From positions 9,298,501-9,362,500 of the forward strand of contig CM034409.1 of assembly GCA_019925095.2 (NCBI GenBank): DNA of 64,000 bases. Reading direction: 5' to 3'. This document shows, piece after piece, positions 22,992 to 33,998 of this stretch (the first letter of the stretch is position 1; each line of letters begins with the position of its first letter). The notes under the pieces were generated by a model. The model was not told the DNA's origin. It ran no database searches and saw nothing but the letters and a program-made list of their open reading frames with translations. The position numbers and the translations under genes were made by a program. The DNA comes from Dendrolimus kikuchii. Lineage: Eukaryota; Arthropoda; Insecta; Lepidoptera; Lasiocampidae.

Positions 22992-23262
22992 AACAGCCCA
23001 TTAACGGCCCACTGCTGGGCTCGGGTCTTCCACTACATTGGAACGGACAGTATACCCGCCACGCACTTCTAAGGCGACTTAGCAGTTTTGACACATCAGT
23101 TATCACGATGTTTTCCTTCACCGTTGTTAGCACGTGGTAATTGTAAAAAAATGCACATTAGGTCTAATAACTGTCTAAGAGGTGAATGCGTTCCGGCTAG
23201 GATTAGAACCCGCACCCTTTGAGTTTGGGACGCGTGTGCTAGCCATTACACTACCACGACTT
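22992..23262 (-). mobile_element. tRNA-derived SINE copy 1
   Basis: On the reverse strand the head has GTGGTAGTGTAATGGCTAGC (A-box-like) and GGGTTCTAATCCTAGCCGGA (B-box-like). The body contains CACGTGCTAACAACGG and ends with CAGCAGTGGGCCGTTAATGG. The same structure recurs at 62741-63020. Transcription would use the internal Pol III promoter. Confidence 0.8.
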
Positions 23263-23601
23263 TAATTAGTAAAGTAGCCAGAAATAAATTTACATCGTTA
23301 ATTATCCAATGTTTTGTATTTACTCTTCTATAATCGCCTTCATCGATTTATGGATTAACAAATAATTACTCTGGCAGGATTAAGCACGGCGATTGCTACG
23401 CCGCATCTGTGAAACTTATTTTGTGGTGCGGACTCTAGAACGGTTAGCTCAATTATAATGTTCTTAGGCACCAATTTTATATACCACTTTTGCTACCTAT
23501 TATCGCTGCTGCGACAAAAAGGTGCTCAGTAATCAACCATTGTCACGTTTAAATTTTTTAAATCTTTATACTATGACGTAAGTAGTGTTCAGAGGCTCTT
23601 G

Positions 23602-23802
23602 TCTATACTAATATTATAAAGAGGTAAAGTTTGTGAGATTGTGACGTAGTAGGAGGTAATCTCTGGATCTACTAAACCGATTTTAAAAATTCTTTTACTG
23701 TTAGAAAGCTACGTTATCAGGGAGTGTCATAAACTATGTAACATGACTCTATATACCACGGGAGTGGGACAGAGCGCGGGTGAAACCGCGCTGGGCCGCT
23801 AG
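23602..23802 (+). mobile_element. Non-autonomous Helitron (Lep1 type)
   Basis: TCTATACTAATATTATAAAG to GCGCTGGGCCGCTAG. It is very similar throughout to the copy at 10660-10859 in the Beat-like intron, so the two come from one subfamily. Confidence 0.85.
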
Positions 23803-24204
23803 TATTATATATTATAGGTATATAATAACATTTGGTTTTTTTTTTAAATTTCAAAAATTACTATGTATTGTTTCAGTTATCATGTAGTTCGATTAACACC
23901 TATAAATATAAGTAAATAAGATTTGTAAGAAAGTGCTGGAATGTGAAACAACGCAGTTTCTTAGTGCTAGAATGAACCAGTTTTATAAATATTAAATAAT
24001 TTTTAAAACTACCACCTGAATGTTAAACTATGAATAATTTTGAAAACGAATGTCTCGAATGTTTGAATATACATATGCCTAATTCTGCATTACATTAAAA
24101 GTGATTTTAGAGTATAATGTAATGATAAACGAGAAATAAATGATAATAATTGTATTATTTATGTTTTATTTTCGATATACATATATACCTCTAATTAAGA
24201 CTGG
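23803..24204. other. No gene recognised
   Basis: AT-rich sequence. Confidence 0.6.
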
Positions 24205-24315
24205 CGACGAGCGCAAAGCACCGGCAGGCTGGATGAAGGAGATGTGAGACCGGGATATGTGGCGCAAACTTGAGGAGGCCTACCTCCAGCGGAATTACTC
24301 CAACGGCGCAAAATT
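24205..24315 (+). pseudogene. LINE C-terminal scrap
   Basis: Reads ERKAPAGWMKEM, stop, DRDMWRKLEEAYLQRNYSNG, resembling the end of RTE-type LINE frames (DR..W..LEEA..Q). Too short to assign further. Confidence 0.5.
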
Positions 24316-24825
24316 ATATACAAACTCAATAAGAGTTAACTGTTTGTGCCGTTTGTTGTTGAGACGCCTGGACTGTGCGGTCTTAAGCCAATGAGCCTCT
24401 AAAAAGAGCTTTTAAAAAGCCTAATAAAATCATCAAGTGATCAGAGGGCTGGTTCTTATCTCGAGCAACGGATTAGTATAGCGATCTAGCGGGGTAACGT
24501 AGCCAGACTTATGGGAACTTGATCTAGACTCGACGTCGATGACCTAGGCTCAGTATTTTACATGAGTAATACAGTCTAAAGGAATTATAGGTAGAATATT
24601 TCAATTCAATATTTAGTCTGATATTATCTTCATGTTAAAACCCGGGTTTGTTCGGAGCGTTCGCTACAACGTTCAGGGTCCGCATTTAGTCTGATACTGT
24701 ATATAGGTATTATGTAAACAAAAGCATTTCGTTACTTCATACAAATTAAGACCTAATTTCCTATATCGTCGGCGTCAACGTAGGACCTTGTAACTACATT
24801 TTTATATATATGTATTTTTATTTTA
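24316..24825. other. No gene recognised
   Basis: Mixed composition. A short AAACCCGGGTTT palindrome lies near 24638. Confidence 0.5.
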
Positions 24826-24940
24826 GTCAATTTTTTTTATTGCCAAAAGCTGGCAAACAGGCAGACGGCTCACCCGATCGAAAGTGGCCACCGCCGTCTA
24901 TGGTCATTTGCAATACCAGAGGTGTTGCTAGCGCGATGAG
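24826..24940 (-). mobile_element. SINE-like repeat (family S) copy 4, partial
   Basis: TTTTTTTTATTGCCAAAAGC, then CAGGCAGACGGCTCACCCGA and CATTTGCAATACCAGAGGTG. Only the sense-strand 3' third is kept. Confidence 0.65.
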
Positions 24941-25211
24941 GCCGACTTTGATGAAAACTAAGGTGGTATCATTTTTGAATAATAAATTACCCTTGTCAGG
25001 AAACGAATCGGATGATTTTGAAAAATAAACACATTCTGTATTATATTATACAAATCAAAGTGTAGCTTGCCAGAATCAATTTCCTTCCAGGAATGTCAAA
25101 GGGCAAACCAAGGTAAAGGGCTGTTCTTAAACAAAATGTTCTATTTTAAAATATATTAAAAAATGTTAGTATATCTATACAATGTTGTATCTATATAAAT
25201 TGTATAGGAGA

Positions 25212-25530
25212 CTAGAGGTCTTGGCAGAGGTTGTCCTGCCCTGAAAAAATAAAAATCTAGGACCCGATCCTAGCGCCACATATTGGTTCCAATTGTGAAT
25301 CTAAATAATCCCGGGACCCAGTCAAATACACAAAAAAATTCATCAAAATCGGTAAAGTCGTTCTCAAGTTATGTGCGTACATACGTTTCTATGATTCATT
25401 TTTATATCTTTTAAACCTTCCTTGGACTTGTACAAATATTTCAAAACCAAAATTAGGCAAATCAGTTCAGCCGCTCTCGAATTTTTGTGAGACTACCAAA
25501 CGTCAATTCATTTTTATATTACGAGCAAAA
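25212..25530 (-). mobile_element. Helitron, reverse orientation
   Basis: CTAG (25212-25215) is followed by TTGTCCTGCCCTGAAAAAAT, then CTAGGACCCGATCCTAGCGC. The same order is seen at 63033-63362 and 37336-37502. The far (5') part includes AAATCAGTTCAGCCGCTCTC, also found near 62275. Confidence 0.7.
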
Positions 25531-25760
25531 GCTTTAAAAGAAAATCCAAAGCGTACATCCTTTTAAAACAGTATACGGGTGCCATGCAAAAATTGCAAAC
25601 CCACTGAATTAAACATTCACCTCATCCATTGAAAACCTAAAACCCGGGCACGTTATCAAAACACTTTTAAACACGACACGTCCGAAATCTAAGGAAACAA
25701 TGGGCGCTTGCTTTTTTAAGAAGCCTTTGTACACTTACTTTCTTAATATCCATCTATTTT

Positions 25761-26240
25761 TTGACGGCCTCTGTGGTTGAGTGGGCTTAGCCTTTGCCGA
25801 CTTACCTAACTGCAACGCAGAGGCTCCGGTTTCGATTCCTGGTATGGTAAATTTCGGAAACGAATTTTCTCCGTTATTTATTATGGTCTGGGTGTCTGGG
25901 ATCGGCCCCAGAGTGGTCCGTTGTATATTACCCATAATACAAGAGTAACAAGTGGATGGATGCAGAAGTCGTGGAAGGCCACGACACACCTTCCATGATC
26001 AAATTGATCGTGTACTAGCAGAAGGTGATGTCAGGAGCCTTAAGAACAGACGAGCGTGCATGACAAGAGCTATGAATGTCAAAGAAGCAAGTGATGTGTG
26101 TAAGAATAAGCCTGAATGGCGCTCTGTTGTCCGTGCCTACCCCGCAAGGGAACTGGCGTGAAGTTATGTATGTATGTACAAGAGTAATTTGCTTAATTTG
26201 GGGATATATAGTGTGTGTATTTGTCTGCCGATAAAATATA
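25761..26240 (+). mobile_element. tRNA-derived SINE (family B) interrupted by a LINE end
   Basis: Head with GCCTCTGTGGTTGAGTGGGC (A-box-like) and CTCCGGTTTCGATTCCTGGT (B-box-like). The tail has AATTTGGGGATATA and GTATTTGTCTGCCGAT. A second copy in reverse at 58720-58948 is uninterrupted. Here a 228-bp RTE-like LINE end is inserted at 25949-26176 with target duplication TACAAGAGTAA. Confidence 0.8.
25949..26176 (+). mobile_element. RTE-like LINE 3' end (family R) copy 1
   Basis: Encodes VDGCRSRGRPRHTFHDQIDR through AYPARELA-stop and ends in a (TATG)n tail. Flanked by exact 11-bp duplications TACAAGAGTAA at 25938-25948 and 26177-26187. A severely 5'-truncated insertion. Family R is named after the long copy at 55811-58421. 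Confidence 0.9.
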
Positions 26241-26619
26241 AAAATCTTATATTATAATATACTAAGAATTATCCGCGACTTAGTCCACGTTTAATTTAGC
26301 AATATTTTTATATTACCAATATTTAAAATCAAAGGTTATTTCCAGAAAGGCAATAAGTAGGTTTTTCAGTATACAATATATGAATCCTAGAAATTCCCGT
26401 AGAAACCTCAATGTAATGTTATTAAAAGCATACAGAACTAAAATTATTCTACTAAAGATGACTCATAAATATAGAAATTATCACTTCAAGCAATTCCTAA
26501 AATAACGTCATTTCGAAGTTAGAAAATCCCGGATAATATAATAGGTGCTGGATTAGTCAGATATGCAAATTGTTCTGTAATGCCAAGCTAAGACGTAATA
26601 AGAGGAACACGGCCAATTT

Positions 26620-27660
26620 TCATATTATTTTAGCCATATGGTCGATTCTCAGCAAAAAATATAGGATTTCTGGGATATATAGTACCATAGCGTTTTAAAA
26701 ATGAATGTAAACTATCCTTTTAGTATCAATCGGATCGAAATCAGCAATATTTACATACCTACATACATAATATCACACCTGTTTCCCACGGGGTCAGGCA
26801 GAGACTATGGATCTCCACTTGCGACGACCCTGACAAACAACTTTCTCTTCACCTACTTTCATTAACCTCTTCGTACATGCACGTTTACTTGAAATGCTTT
26901 TTAACTGACCTCAATTTAAAACCACCTCTTTAAAACCATCTCTTTAAAACTTCTGAGATTTGGTCCTGGTCTCGGTCTACCGGCAACAAATCTACCATTC
27001 ACAATACTGTCATACACCTGTTTTGTAATTCTACTTTTATCCATTCTCTCTACATGTCCACAGCCCCTTATCAGCAATATTTATATGTACTAGCCACTTT
27101 AAACCACTCCTGGAAAATACCCGCGTGATTCCCAAGATATAATGGACCACAGCATTTAAAAAAGAACGTAAGCGTTCTAGTAAAAATCCTATCGGAATCA
27201 GTCAATTTTTACGTATATATAAACCACTCCCGAGAAAAGTCTTGCGGTAGTCCCGGAATATAATTTACCGCAGCATTTCAAAAACAATGTGAATTATCGT
27301 TTTATTATAAGTCATATATAAATCAACTACTATTTATACATACTAACTACCTTAAACTACTCCCGGAAAAATTCCCGCGGGACTCCCAGGACACAACGTA
27401 TCGTATATAACATTTAATAAAGAATATAAGCTCACATAATATCACAGATTTATCGCATAAAATTTGCTATCGATCTGTAAAAACCACATGGAAATTCAAA
27501 AATGTTTTCAGTCAGGCTACTTTAAATTCCCGCGGGATTCCCGGGATAAAAGGTACCGGAGATTTTACGTCTGCAAATTTGCTAACTTGCTGCTATCAGC
27601 GAAAACTGCATCGAAATCAGTATCAGTAACAAATAAACCGACAAACATCTAAAAAATGCA
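26620..27660 (-). mobile_element. Helitron-like tandem subunits, reverse, interrupted
   Basis: Several diverged units of roughly 110-130 bp repeat the pattern CCACTCCCGGAAAA, then CCCGCGGGATTCCCGGGATA-like, then an AT-rich part. This is the same family as 9846-10650 on the other strand. A LINE end is inserted at 26754-27069. Confidence 0.6.
26754..27069 (-). mobile_element. RTE-like LINE 3' end, second lineage
   Basis: The reverse strand reads GCGHVERMDKSRITKQVYDS, then VNGRFVAGRPRPGP, and later QGRRKWRSIVSA, with stops in between, and ends in TATG-type repeats. It parallels family R (FGHVERMHDERMTKQIYNAK, KWRSVVRAYPARELA) but is clearly a different subfamily. Exact 14-bp duplications ATCAGCAATATTTA lie at 26740-26753 and 27070-27083. 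Confidence 0.8.
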
Positions 27661-28375
27661 TCGTGTTCTCCATCGTTCATAATAATATAGTATATTCCAA
27701 TTAGGAAGGATGTCCCCGAGATACAGGTCAACCTAGTTTGGGGACCAATGAGTTTCAAAAATTGTGAATTATGTTTTACTCAATAAATGATTTTTGATTG
27801 ATTCCAGTTGTTTTTTTTTAATATGTAGGGACACTGCATATTTAGAATTTTATAATTTTATAGATGAATTCACGGGAGCTAATTCGGACCAGCAGATTCA
27901 GAAAATGCTATTCCTAAATTTTTTTTATCTTTCTTGGTTAGAAAGTAAATGAAGAATATTACGAAACTTATATTGTTCTTTTAGGGGAGTTTTCAAATAC
28001 AGGGGATTTTAAGTGTGAACTTACGCCTTTCCAGATTAATATTTTTGGATGTTGGTAACACTACGAGTCAAGTTACCATGAACTCACTATACCAAGGATA
28101 CTATATACCAGCTCATTGTACGATTTGCTAAGTAAGCAAACTAATAATTCACTCAAAATAAAATTGCACGGTTCATTTCTGTCATTCAGTTTAGTTGAAT
28201 CAAACAAAATGATCCATATAAACAGAATCTTGAATCCTTTAATATCGTCGCTTCCTCTCAATTCTGTAGCTTTCAACCAAATTGATTCAATTCGATTTAT
28301 CTGTATAATATCAGCATTTTAGTTTTTAAATATTTTAAAGTGTGTTTTTTTTAATTTGTTGGTTTACATTAAAGA
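27661..28375. other. No gene recognised
   Basis: AT-rich sequence; nothing identified. Confidence 0.55.
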
Positions 28376-28540
28376 GTATTGTATTGTATCGTACCGTACC
28401 GTATTGTATCATATCATTTCGTACCGTATTGTATTGTATCGTATCGTATTGTATTGCATCGTATTGTATTGTATCGTATTGTATTGTATCGTATTGTATT
28501 GTATTGTATCGTATCGTATCGTATTGTATCCTATCGTGTT
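28376..28540. repeat. Pentanucleotide repeat (GTATY)n
   Basis: About 33 units of GTATT or GTATC with a few variants (GTACC, ATATC). All three forward frames are open because the unit lacks stops in this phase; these frames are not genes. Confidence 0.95.
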
Positions 28541-29087
28541 AAATCTTATTGTAAATCCTTCGACTTGCGTTTAAAAGAAGCAAGTGTGTGCAAACTCTAG
28601 AGGTCTGGCAAAAATGACGGTAGGTTCTGTTGTGAATGAAACAAAACACGATGTGGGAACAAATCACGCCGTTCGCGGCCGCCCGCAGCGTTCGGCTTCT
28701 GAATTATTCATAAATTCACCTGAGCAATAATAGCATAGGTGAGCTTTTTTTTCATCTTTCACCTGAATTCTGAGTTCCGCAGTCTAACAAGGCTTGTTTG
28801 GAAACTTCTGTGAATTGTTCGTGTGGAGAATAGTGGAGTATATGATTTAAAGCCCATTGTTAATCTATTACAGCAAACAAGCACATATAAAAAACTTATG
28901 AATGTAACTATGAATATAAAAAAGTTCAATTGAAACAAGTTTTACGATAATCTTCTTTACATAGCATACAAGAAAGTCGCTTTCCGCCTCTGTGTGTCTC
29001 TTTATCCGCTAACTCCTTCTAAATCACGCAACGCTTTTTAAAGCTGTTTTTCCATCAGTTAGATAATTTTTCAAGGAACGTTTATCT
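28541..29087. other. No gene recognised; possible old repeat at its end
   Basis: No coding pattern. The stretch near 29000-29080 (AATCACGCAACGCTTTTTAA) resembles a degraded dispersed repeat but could not be placed. Confidence 0.4.
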
Positions 29088-29172
29088 TTTTTTTTAATTC
29101 CTGAAGCACAGCAGACAGGCTGTCGGTTCAACTGTGATGGAAAGTAGTTATCGTCACCTATGGACATCGCGA
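29088..29172 (-). mobile_element. SINE-like repeat (family S) copy 5, fragment
   Basis: CAGCAGACAGGCTGTCGGTT and GATGGAAAGTAGTTATCGTC match the tail-proximal part of family S. Confidence 0.6.
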
Positions 29173-29248
29173 TATATACCTACAAAACTTACTTAAGTTA
29201 TTATTGAAGTATTAGCGTTTGACCCTTGGTTACGCCGCGCGGAATGCT

Positions 29249-29437
29249 CTGGTTATTTATAAAATTCTTATGTTAGTGTTTATGTTACTCCTAAACCCTT
29301 AGACCGATCTTGATAAAAAAAATTGTGTGTGAGTTCCTCGGATGATTTAAATCCACGATTAGAACCTGGATTGGTGGCGCTGTAATTGGGTACTAAATTT
29401 TATTTTTTAGGCACGACAACGTCTGGGGGCCCGCTAG
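29249..29437 (+). mobile_element. Helitron, 3' end intact
   Basis: GGTGGCGCTGTAATTGGGTA, then GGCACGACAACGTCTGGGGG and CCCGCTAG before T. Same subfamily as 44187-44389. The 5' boundary is approximate. Confidence 0.7.
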
Positions 29438-29541
29438 TACACTATAAAAACTGTGACAAATTAGGTTCAGCTTGATCAAACCGCTGTGGAATAGCTGTTT
29501 TGAATACTTAATGATAACTGTGTACTTAAATAAATTTTAAT

Positions 29542-29858
29542 AATCTATACATATATGTACATATAATAAAACTGTAGAGGCCGAATGAAAAAAATACAAT
29601 GAAAAAAAATATTAAAAAACCGAGTCGGGGATGTAAGAAATGAAATAGAACTAATTTAGATTTTTTCAAATTCTTTGTTTCTCTGTTTGTACCGGCTAAT
29701 CTCCGAAACTACTGGACCGATTTAAATGAAATTTTGTACGGTGGTAGCTTATATCCCTGGTCAACATATAGGATACTTTTGATCCCGAAAACTTGATGAG
29801 TTCCCGGGGGATAGTTAAAAAACAGCACCACGAGGACCAAGTCGCGGGCATCAGCTAA
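29542..29858 (+). mobile_element. Helitron-like repeat
   Basis: Contains TCTCCGAAACTACTGGACCG and ATTTAAATGAAATTTTGTAC, then GACCAAGTCGCGGGCATCAG, ending CTAA. Typical internal and terminal Helitron motifs. The 5' end is only approximate. Confidence 0.7.
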
Positions 29859-30774
29859 TTTAAAATATTAGTTTTATTAAGATATGTTGTATAGTTTTTG
29901 AGATATCCCAAAAGGATTTTGGATTAAATGCTTTTTTGGGGTTCCGAAGACAAATGACGAAAACTACGGACCTTTATGACGTTTACAGAACCCTTGATTG
30001 TTCGTGGACTCATGCACACTTGAGTTATATTATTTCAATCCATCCTGAACTCTACGTTACATTCACTTTGTTCCTTTAACCGTTAAACACTCGAACGTCT
30101 GAATAGACCGGCTGCAACCGACCGATAATAACTCAACGATTGTTTATAAAAAGCGAATAAATACATCGTTTGGTTTTTGATTAATTGAGAAACAAGTGAA
30201 TATTCTTGTATGAAACGGGAATATAAACATTAAAGGTTAAAAGGTTTTATATTAATCTTCATAAAACTGTATCATTATTGAATTTATAGGAACGCAAAAC
30301 GGTGTTGAAATTTTTAGCGAGAACTTGAAGCAATGTTATGATGAAAAGTTTTATGTCAAAAATTATATTCAATTATAAGAAAACAATAGCTGTGAAACAG
30401 CGATTTTTTTATAACATATAATTGTTTATTTGTGTTAAATTACGTTATGAACAAAAAATATTAACTAAACAATTAAAAGTAATCTACACAAAAAAAAAGA
30501 TTAAAAGGTACTTATAAATATATTTAGTCCAGATCACTATCGGTGGCTGCATTTCGTGTTAAAAATTTGAAATATCTAGTGATATTAATCGTCTTTGAGA
30601 TGCTATAAGAACTCTCTCGATTGGCGTCAGTCGAATATTTACAATTTGGCTAAGGTTTTCGTTAGAATATTATTGTAAAACATAAATAGTCGTGGATACT
30701 TGACAGTTGTTAGATACACAACTCGTGAAAAACCATATTTAAAACGAAGAAAAATATTATATCGTTATAATATA
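29859..30774. other. No gene recognised
   Basis: AT-rich sequence; no coding pattern. Confidence 0.55.
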
Positions 30775-30965
30775 TTTACGCTTTAAAAGACGAAATTTGA
30801 AGTATTAACGAAAAACTTCAAAACATTTCCAACTCTATATGTATGAGCATAGTGTTTAAATGATTAAATATCTCTCGCAGACTTAGTCCAATAGATTTAT
30901 ATGTTTATCTCTTTTTAGTGTCGCTTTTTCATTTCATCGAGTTTCAAATCTCAACGATAATTATA
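30775..30965 (+). repeat. Dispersed repeat family U, copy 3, partial
   Basis: GAAGTATTAACGAAAAACTT, ATGAGCATAGTGTTTAAATG and GTGTCGCTTTTTCATTTCAT match 3965-4130 in the same order. The GCAGTTCACACGCAGTAG end is missing. Confidence 0.75.
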
Positions 30966-31247
30966 TTATTATAGGATTAGGATTATTATAGCTCAAATAG
31001 CTCAATTTAAGGATGCAGCAGCAGTTATTGTTAGCTTTTTCTAGAGTTATATTTATTTATAAAAGTTTGTTTTATAATATTTTATTTACATTATATCATA
31101 TTAGTATAATTTTTATATTATATTAATGTATGTAACGGGTGATTTTTTTAAGAGTTAAGTCTTTCAGGTTGGCAGCACTGGTTGGTAATGGCGTCCAAAC
31201 GTCATCTGTCAAAGTGAAAAGGTTTCAGTATACTCTGCCATTTCATC

Positions 31248-32089
31248 ATGGAAAGACTGACAAACGAGCAACGATTGCAAATTGTTGAATTTTATTATCA
31301 AAATTCGTGCTCTGTGAAAAATGTGCATCGTTTGTTAAGATCATATTATGGTCGTCATAATCGACCTGGTGAATCAACATTTTTTTTGCCCCAGTTGGCT
31401 GAGTTGAACTTGGTTAATATGTGGTTTCATCAAGATGGTGCCACATGCCACACAGCTCGTGAAACAATGGACATGTTGACGGATGAATTTGGTGGACAGC
31501 TTATCTCTCGAAATGGCCCTGTGAGTTGGCCGCCAAGATCATGCGATTTAACGCCTCTTGATTATTTCTTGTGGGGTTATGTAAAGTCGTTAGACTATGT
31601 GGACAAGCCGAACACGATTGAAGCCTTACAGGATAACATTACACGTGTAATTCGTGGAATACAGGCCGAAATGCTCGAAAAAGTGACGAAAAATTGGACC
31701 TATTTTTTTATTTTATTGCAGTAGTTCAGCAGACAGGCGGACGGCCCACTTGATTGAAAGTGGTTACCATCGCCTATGGACATTTGCAACACCGAAGGTG
31801 CTACAAATGCGCTGCTGCTCTCTTAAAGGGGACTGGAACCTGGTCACTAATGCCGGAACACAACTCAAGGTTGTTATGGCGACATACTTTAGACGAGGGG
31901 TGGTAGCCATCCAGTCGGGCAAATGCCCTACCACCTGGCTGTGGGTTGTTTAGTCGCCTCTTAGGACAGGCCGCCTGGCCGCAGGAAATTGTATTCTTTC
32001 TCCGTTCCTGCACGGATAAATTCTTCCGAATGGACCATTTGAAACGGAGCCACGGACAACAATTACATGAAGTTATCTTTAAAACGTAA
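31248..32089 (+). pseudogene. Mariner-family transposase, deleted and disrupted
   Basis: Starts MERLTNEQRLQIVEFYYQNS, the N-terminal helix-turn-helix region. At about residue 45 (GEST joined to FFLPQLAEL) it jumps in frame to the catalytic C-terminal half, which continues WFHQDGATCHTARETMDML and SWPPRSCDLTPLDYFLWGYV. About half of the usual ~345 residues are missing, including the first catalytic aspartate. After NWT at about 31700 a family S repeat interrupts the frame. The last codons (MDHLKRSHGQQLHEVIFK, stop) lie beyond it at 32030-32089. Confidence 0.9.
31701..32017 (-). mobile_element. SINE-like repeat (family S) copy 6, inside mariner
   Basis: Full length, TTTTTTATTTTATTGCAGTA to TCCGTTCCTGCACGGATA. 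AAATT on both sides (31691-31695 and 32018-32022) could be the remnant of its target duplication. It is younger than the mariner. Confidence 0.85.
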
Positions 32090-32284
32090 ATGGCAAAGGC
32101 CATTTTATCGATTCCAATAAAAAAATTTAATATATGATGCAAATTTGAGTGTTTTATTCGATTTTTAAAAACACTACGCTTAAAAAATCACACATTATAT
32201 TATATCATATAATATATGTATATATTTATAAGATAATGATTCGGTAGTGAGAATAATGCAGCATACCTCTGTTCTTATCAAATT

Positions 32285-32415
32285 TGTTGTCCGTCCGAAG
32301 GTAGTCTGGAAGAAATCGCTAATAGCGAAAAGACCGCTTATTGTATTGTAAAATCTTATTGCTGTCAACTGTATATTTTAAAAGACAATAAAGCAAATTC
32401 ATTCATTCATTCACC
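32285..32415 (+). mobile_element. LINE/SINE 3' UTR tail
   Basis: GTCTGGAAGAAATCGCTAAT, then AGCGAAAAGACCGC and AATAAAGC, followed by (ATTC)n. Same tail as at 46625-46700. No coding part attached. Confidence 0.65.
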
Positions 32416-32433
32416 GAATCTAAATAAATTTCA

Positions 32434-32668
32434 ATTTTTTTTATTGCAGGAATTCAGCAGACATGCAGACGGCCCACTTGATAGAAAGCGATTACCATCG
32501 CCTATCGACATTTGCAATACCAAAGGCGCTACAAATCATTGCTGCTCTCTTAAGGGAGACTGGAACCTGGTTACTAATGGCGGAACACAACACAAGGTTG
32601 TTATGGCGGCATACTCTAGACAAGAGGTGGTCGTCATCCAGTCGAGCAAATACCCTACCACCTGGTAA
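32434..32668 (-). mobile_element. SINE-like repeat (family S) copy 7, 5'-truncated
   Basis: TTTTTTTTATTGCAGGAATT to CCCTACCACCTGG. The last ~60 bp (sense 5' end) are missing. Confidence 0.8.
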
Positions 32669-33145
32669 AACTACTAAACTTCAAAAAATAAACACGGCAA
32701 AAACGATTCATAAAAATTAATTGTCCACGCGTAAGTAAGTAAATAAACGTAATAAATTGGTAATATGTGCTTCTGCGCTCCGTAATTATCTATTTTACTA
32801 CAAGAAACAATTGGCTCTTTGTTACAGTCTCTATTTGCTGCTAACTAATGTTTAATTTTGCGTTAGCGTTGCGAACAGAATACCGTTTGCAACAGCTTTC
32901 TCTTGCAATTAGCATTGGAACTGGAATGTACGTTTTCGAATAATATTTCAGTAGCATACGAAATTCGCATGATTTACGAGTGTTTAATGTTCAGAACGCA
33001 TTCGTAATTAGTAAATGTGGAAGTTATAATTATAGTTCTAACTACGGAGATTTGACATGCGCGTAATTTATATTTATAGGTATCATTTATTTTAGGGTTC
33101 CATTATAATTTAAGCAAATAAATAAAAAACCAACTTCAAAAGTAT
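32669..33145. other. No gene recognised
   Basis: AT-rich. AAAAAACCAACTTCAAAA at 33125 matches the terminus of the foldback element at 5-35, a likely end fragment. Confidence 0.5.
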
Positions 33146-33639
33146 TGTTACATGCCGTCAAAGGAATGCGCACACCTGCCTGTCGTAAAACGCAGTTTAT
33201 TACCTTTCCTGGATTCAGAGTTCTTTTGTTTACTTCGTGTTTAAAATTTGTAATTAAGAAAAACATCCTATTGTTATCGTACTTGTTTTATGGCCGTCAT
33301 TAATGTCGAACTAATCTTTGTTGTTATTGATTGCATTGCGTCGAAACTTGGCAGGTGTGCGGATTAACTCAGTGGACGCGGTACTTTGTCGGTATTATAC
33401 AGTTTACTATAAAACAATGCCCGAACGGAGGGGCAGTCGATCGAGGATTACGATACGAGTAAGACGTACATTCGACAAGCGATATAGTGACGGACTTTGC
33501 GCGTGTTAGTGAATCGTGCAGTTTGTACTAGTAGTGTCTAGTTATATTTGTACCTATGTTATACGTGTTTGTATAGTTCTAATAAATTCTATAGTAATTC
33601 CAACGGCTTTTTAATTCGTGTCCTGTGTAGCTCGTAACA
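33146..33639 (+). mobile_element. Candidate solo LTR
   Basis: Bounded by TGTTAC and GTAACA, an inverted TG...CA pair. It contains a TATAAAA-like box (near 33408), a polyadenylation-like AATAAA (33580) and a GC-richer middle. The flanking tetranucleotides GTAT and GTAG differ by one base, so the target duplication is only approximate. No retroviral genes flank it, hence solo. The strand is inferred from the AATAAA. Confidence 0.5.
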
Positions 33640-33987
33640 GTAGCTAAAAAGTAAAAATACAAATTTTCTACATATTGAAGTTATTATTATTTTATCTTAT
33701 ACTTTGCACTTATTTCAAGATCGTGTACATTTTGTTCTTTTTACTTACGTTGGGAATTAGTTTTGATTTTTGTTAAAAAAGACACTTTTCAGTTACGCTA
33801 CACCTGAATAGCTTTAGAAAAAAAAATGAAACACGTTATATGTGCTTATAATATTCGAGGATACTCTCGATTTCTCTGGAATCCACTCATCAGATAAAGA
33901 CTTGGTCACAAATAATTTTCCACTCTATTTGGCCAATTTGTGAATTAGATTAAAAAAAGTACATTGCAAATTCGAATATAGACAACG
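33640..33987. other. No gene recognised
   Basis: AT-rich; nothing identified. Confidence 0.6.
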
Positions 33988-33998
33988 ACAATAAAGAT

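Larger units (their letters stand above)
31135..32195 (+). mobile_element. Mariner-like transposon, internally deleted
   Basis: Terminal inverted repeats: left ACGGGTGATTTTTTTAAGAG, and the reverse complement of the right ATGTGTGATTTTTTAAGCG. Both are flanked by TA (31133-31134 and 32196-32197), the mariner target. Contains the transposase pseudogene and a SINE-like insertion. Non-autonomous. Confidence 0.9.

Noticed and set aside
28342..28600. Three overlapping forward frames of 66-73 codons rich in Y, C, I, V, S
   Set aside because: All three are the GTATY pentanucleotide repeat read in different frames.
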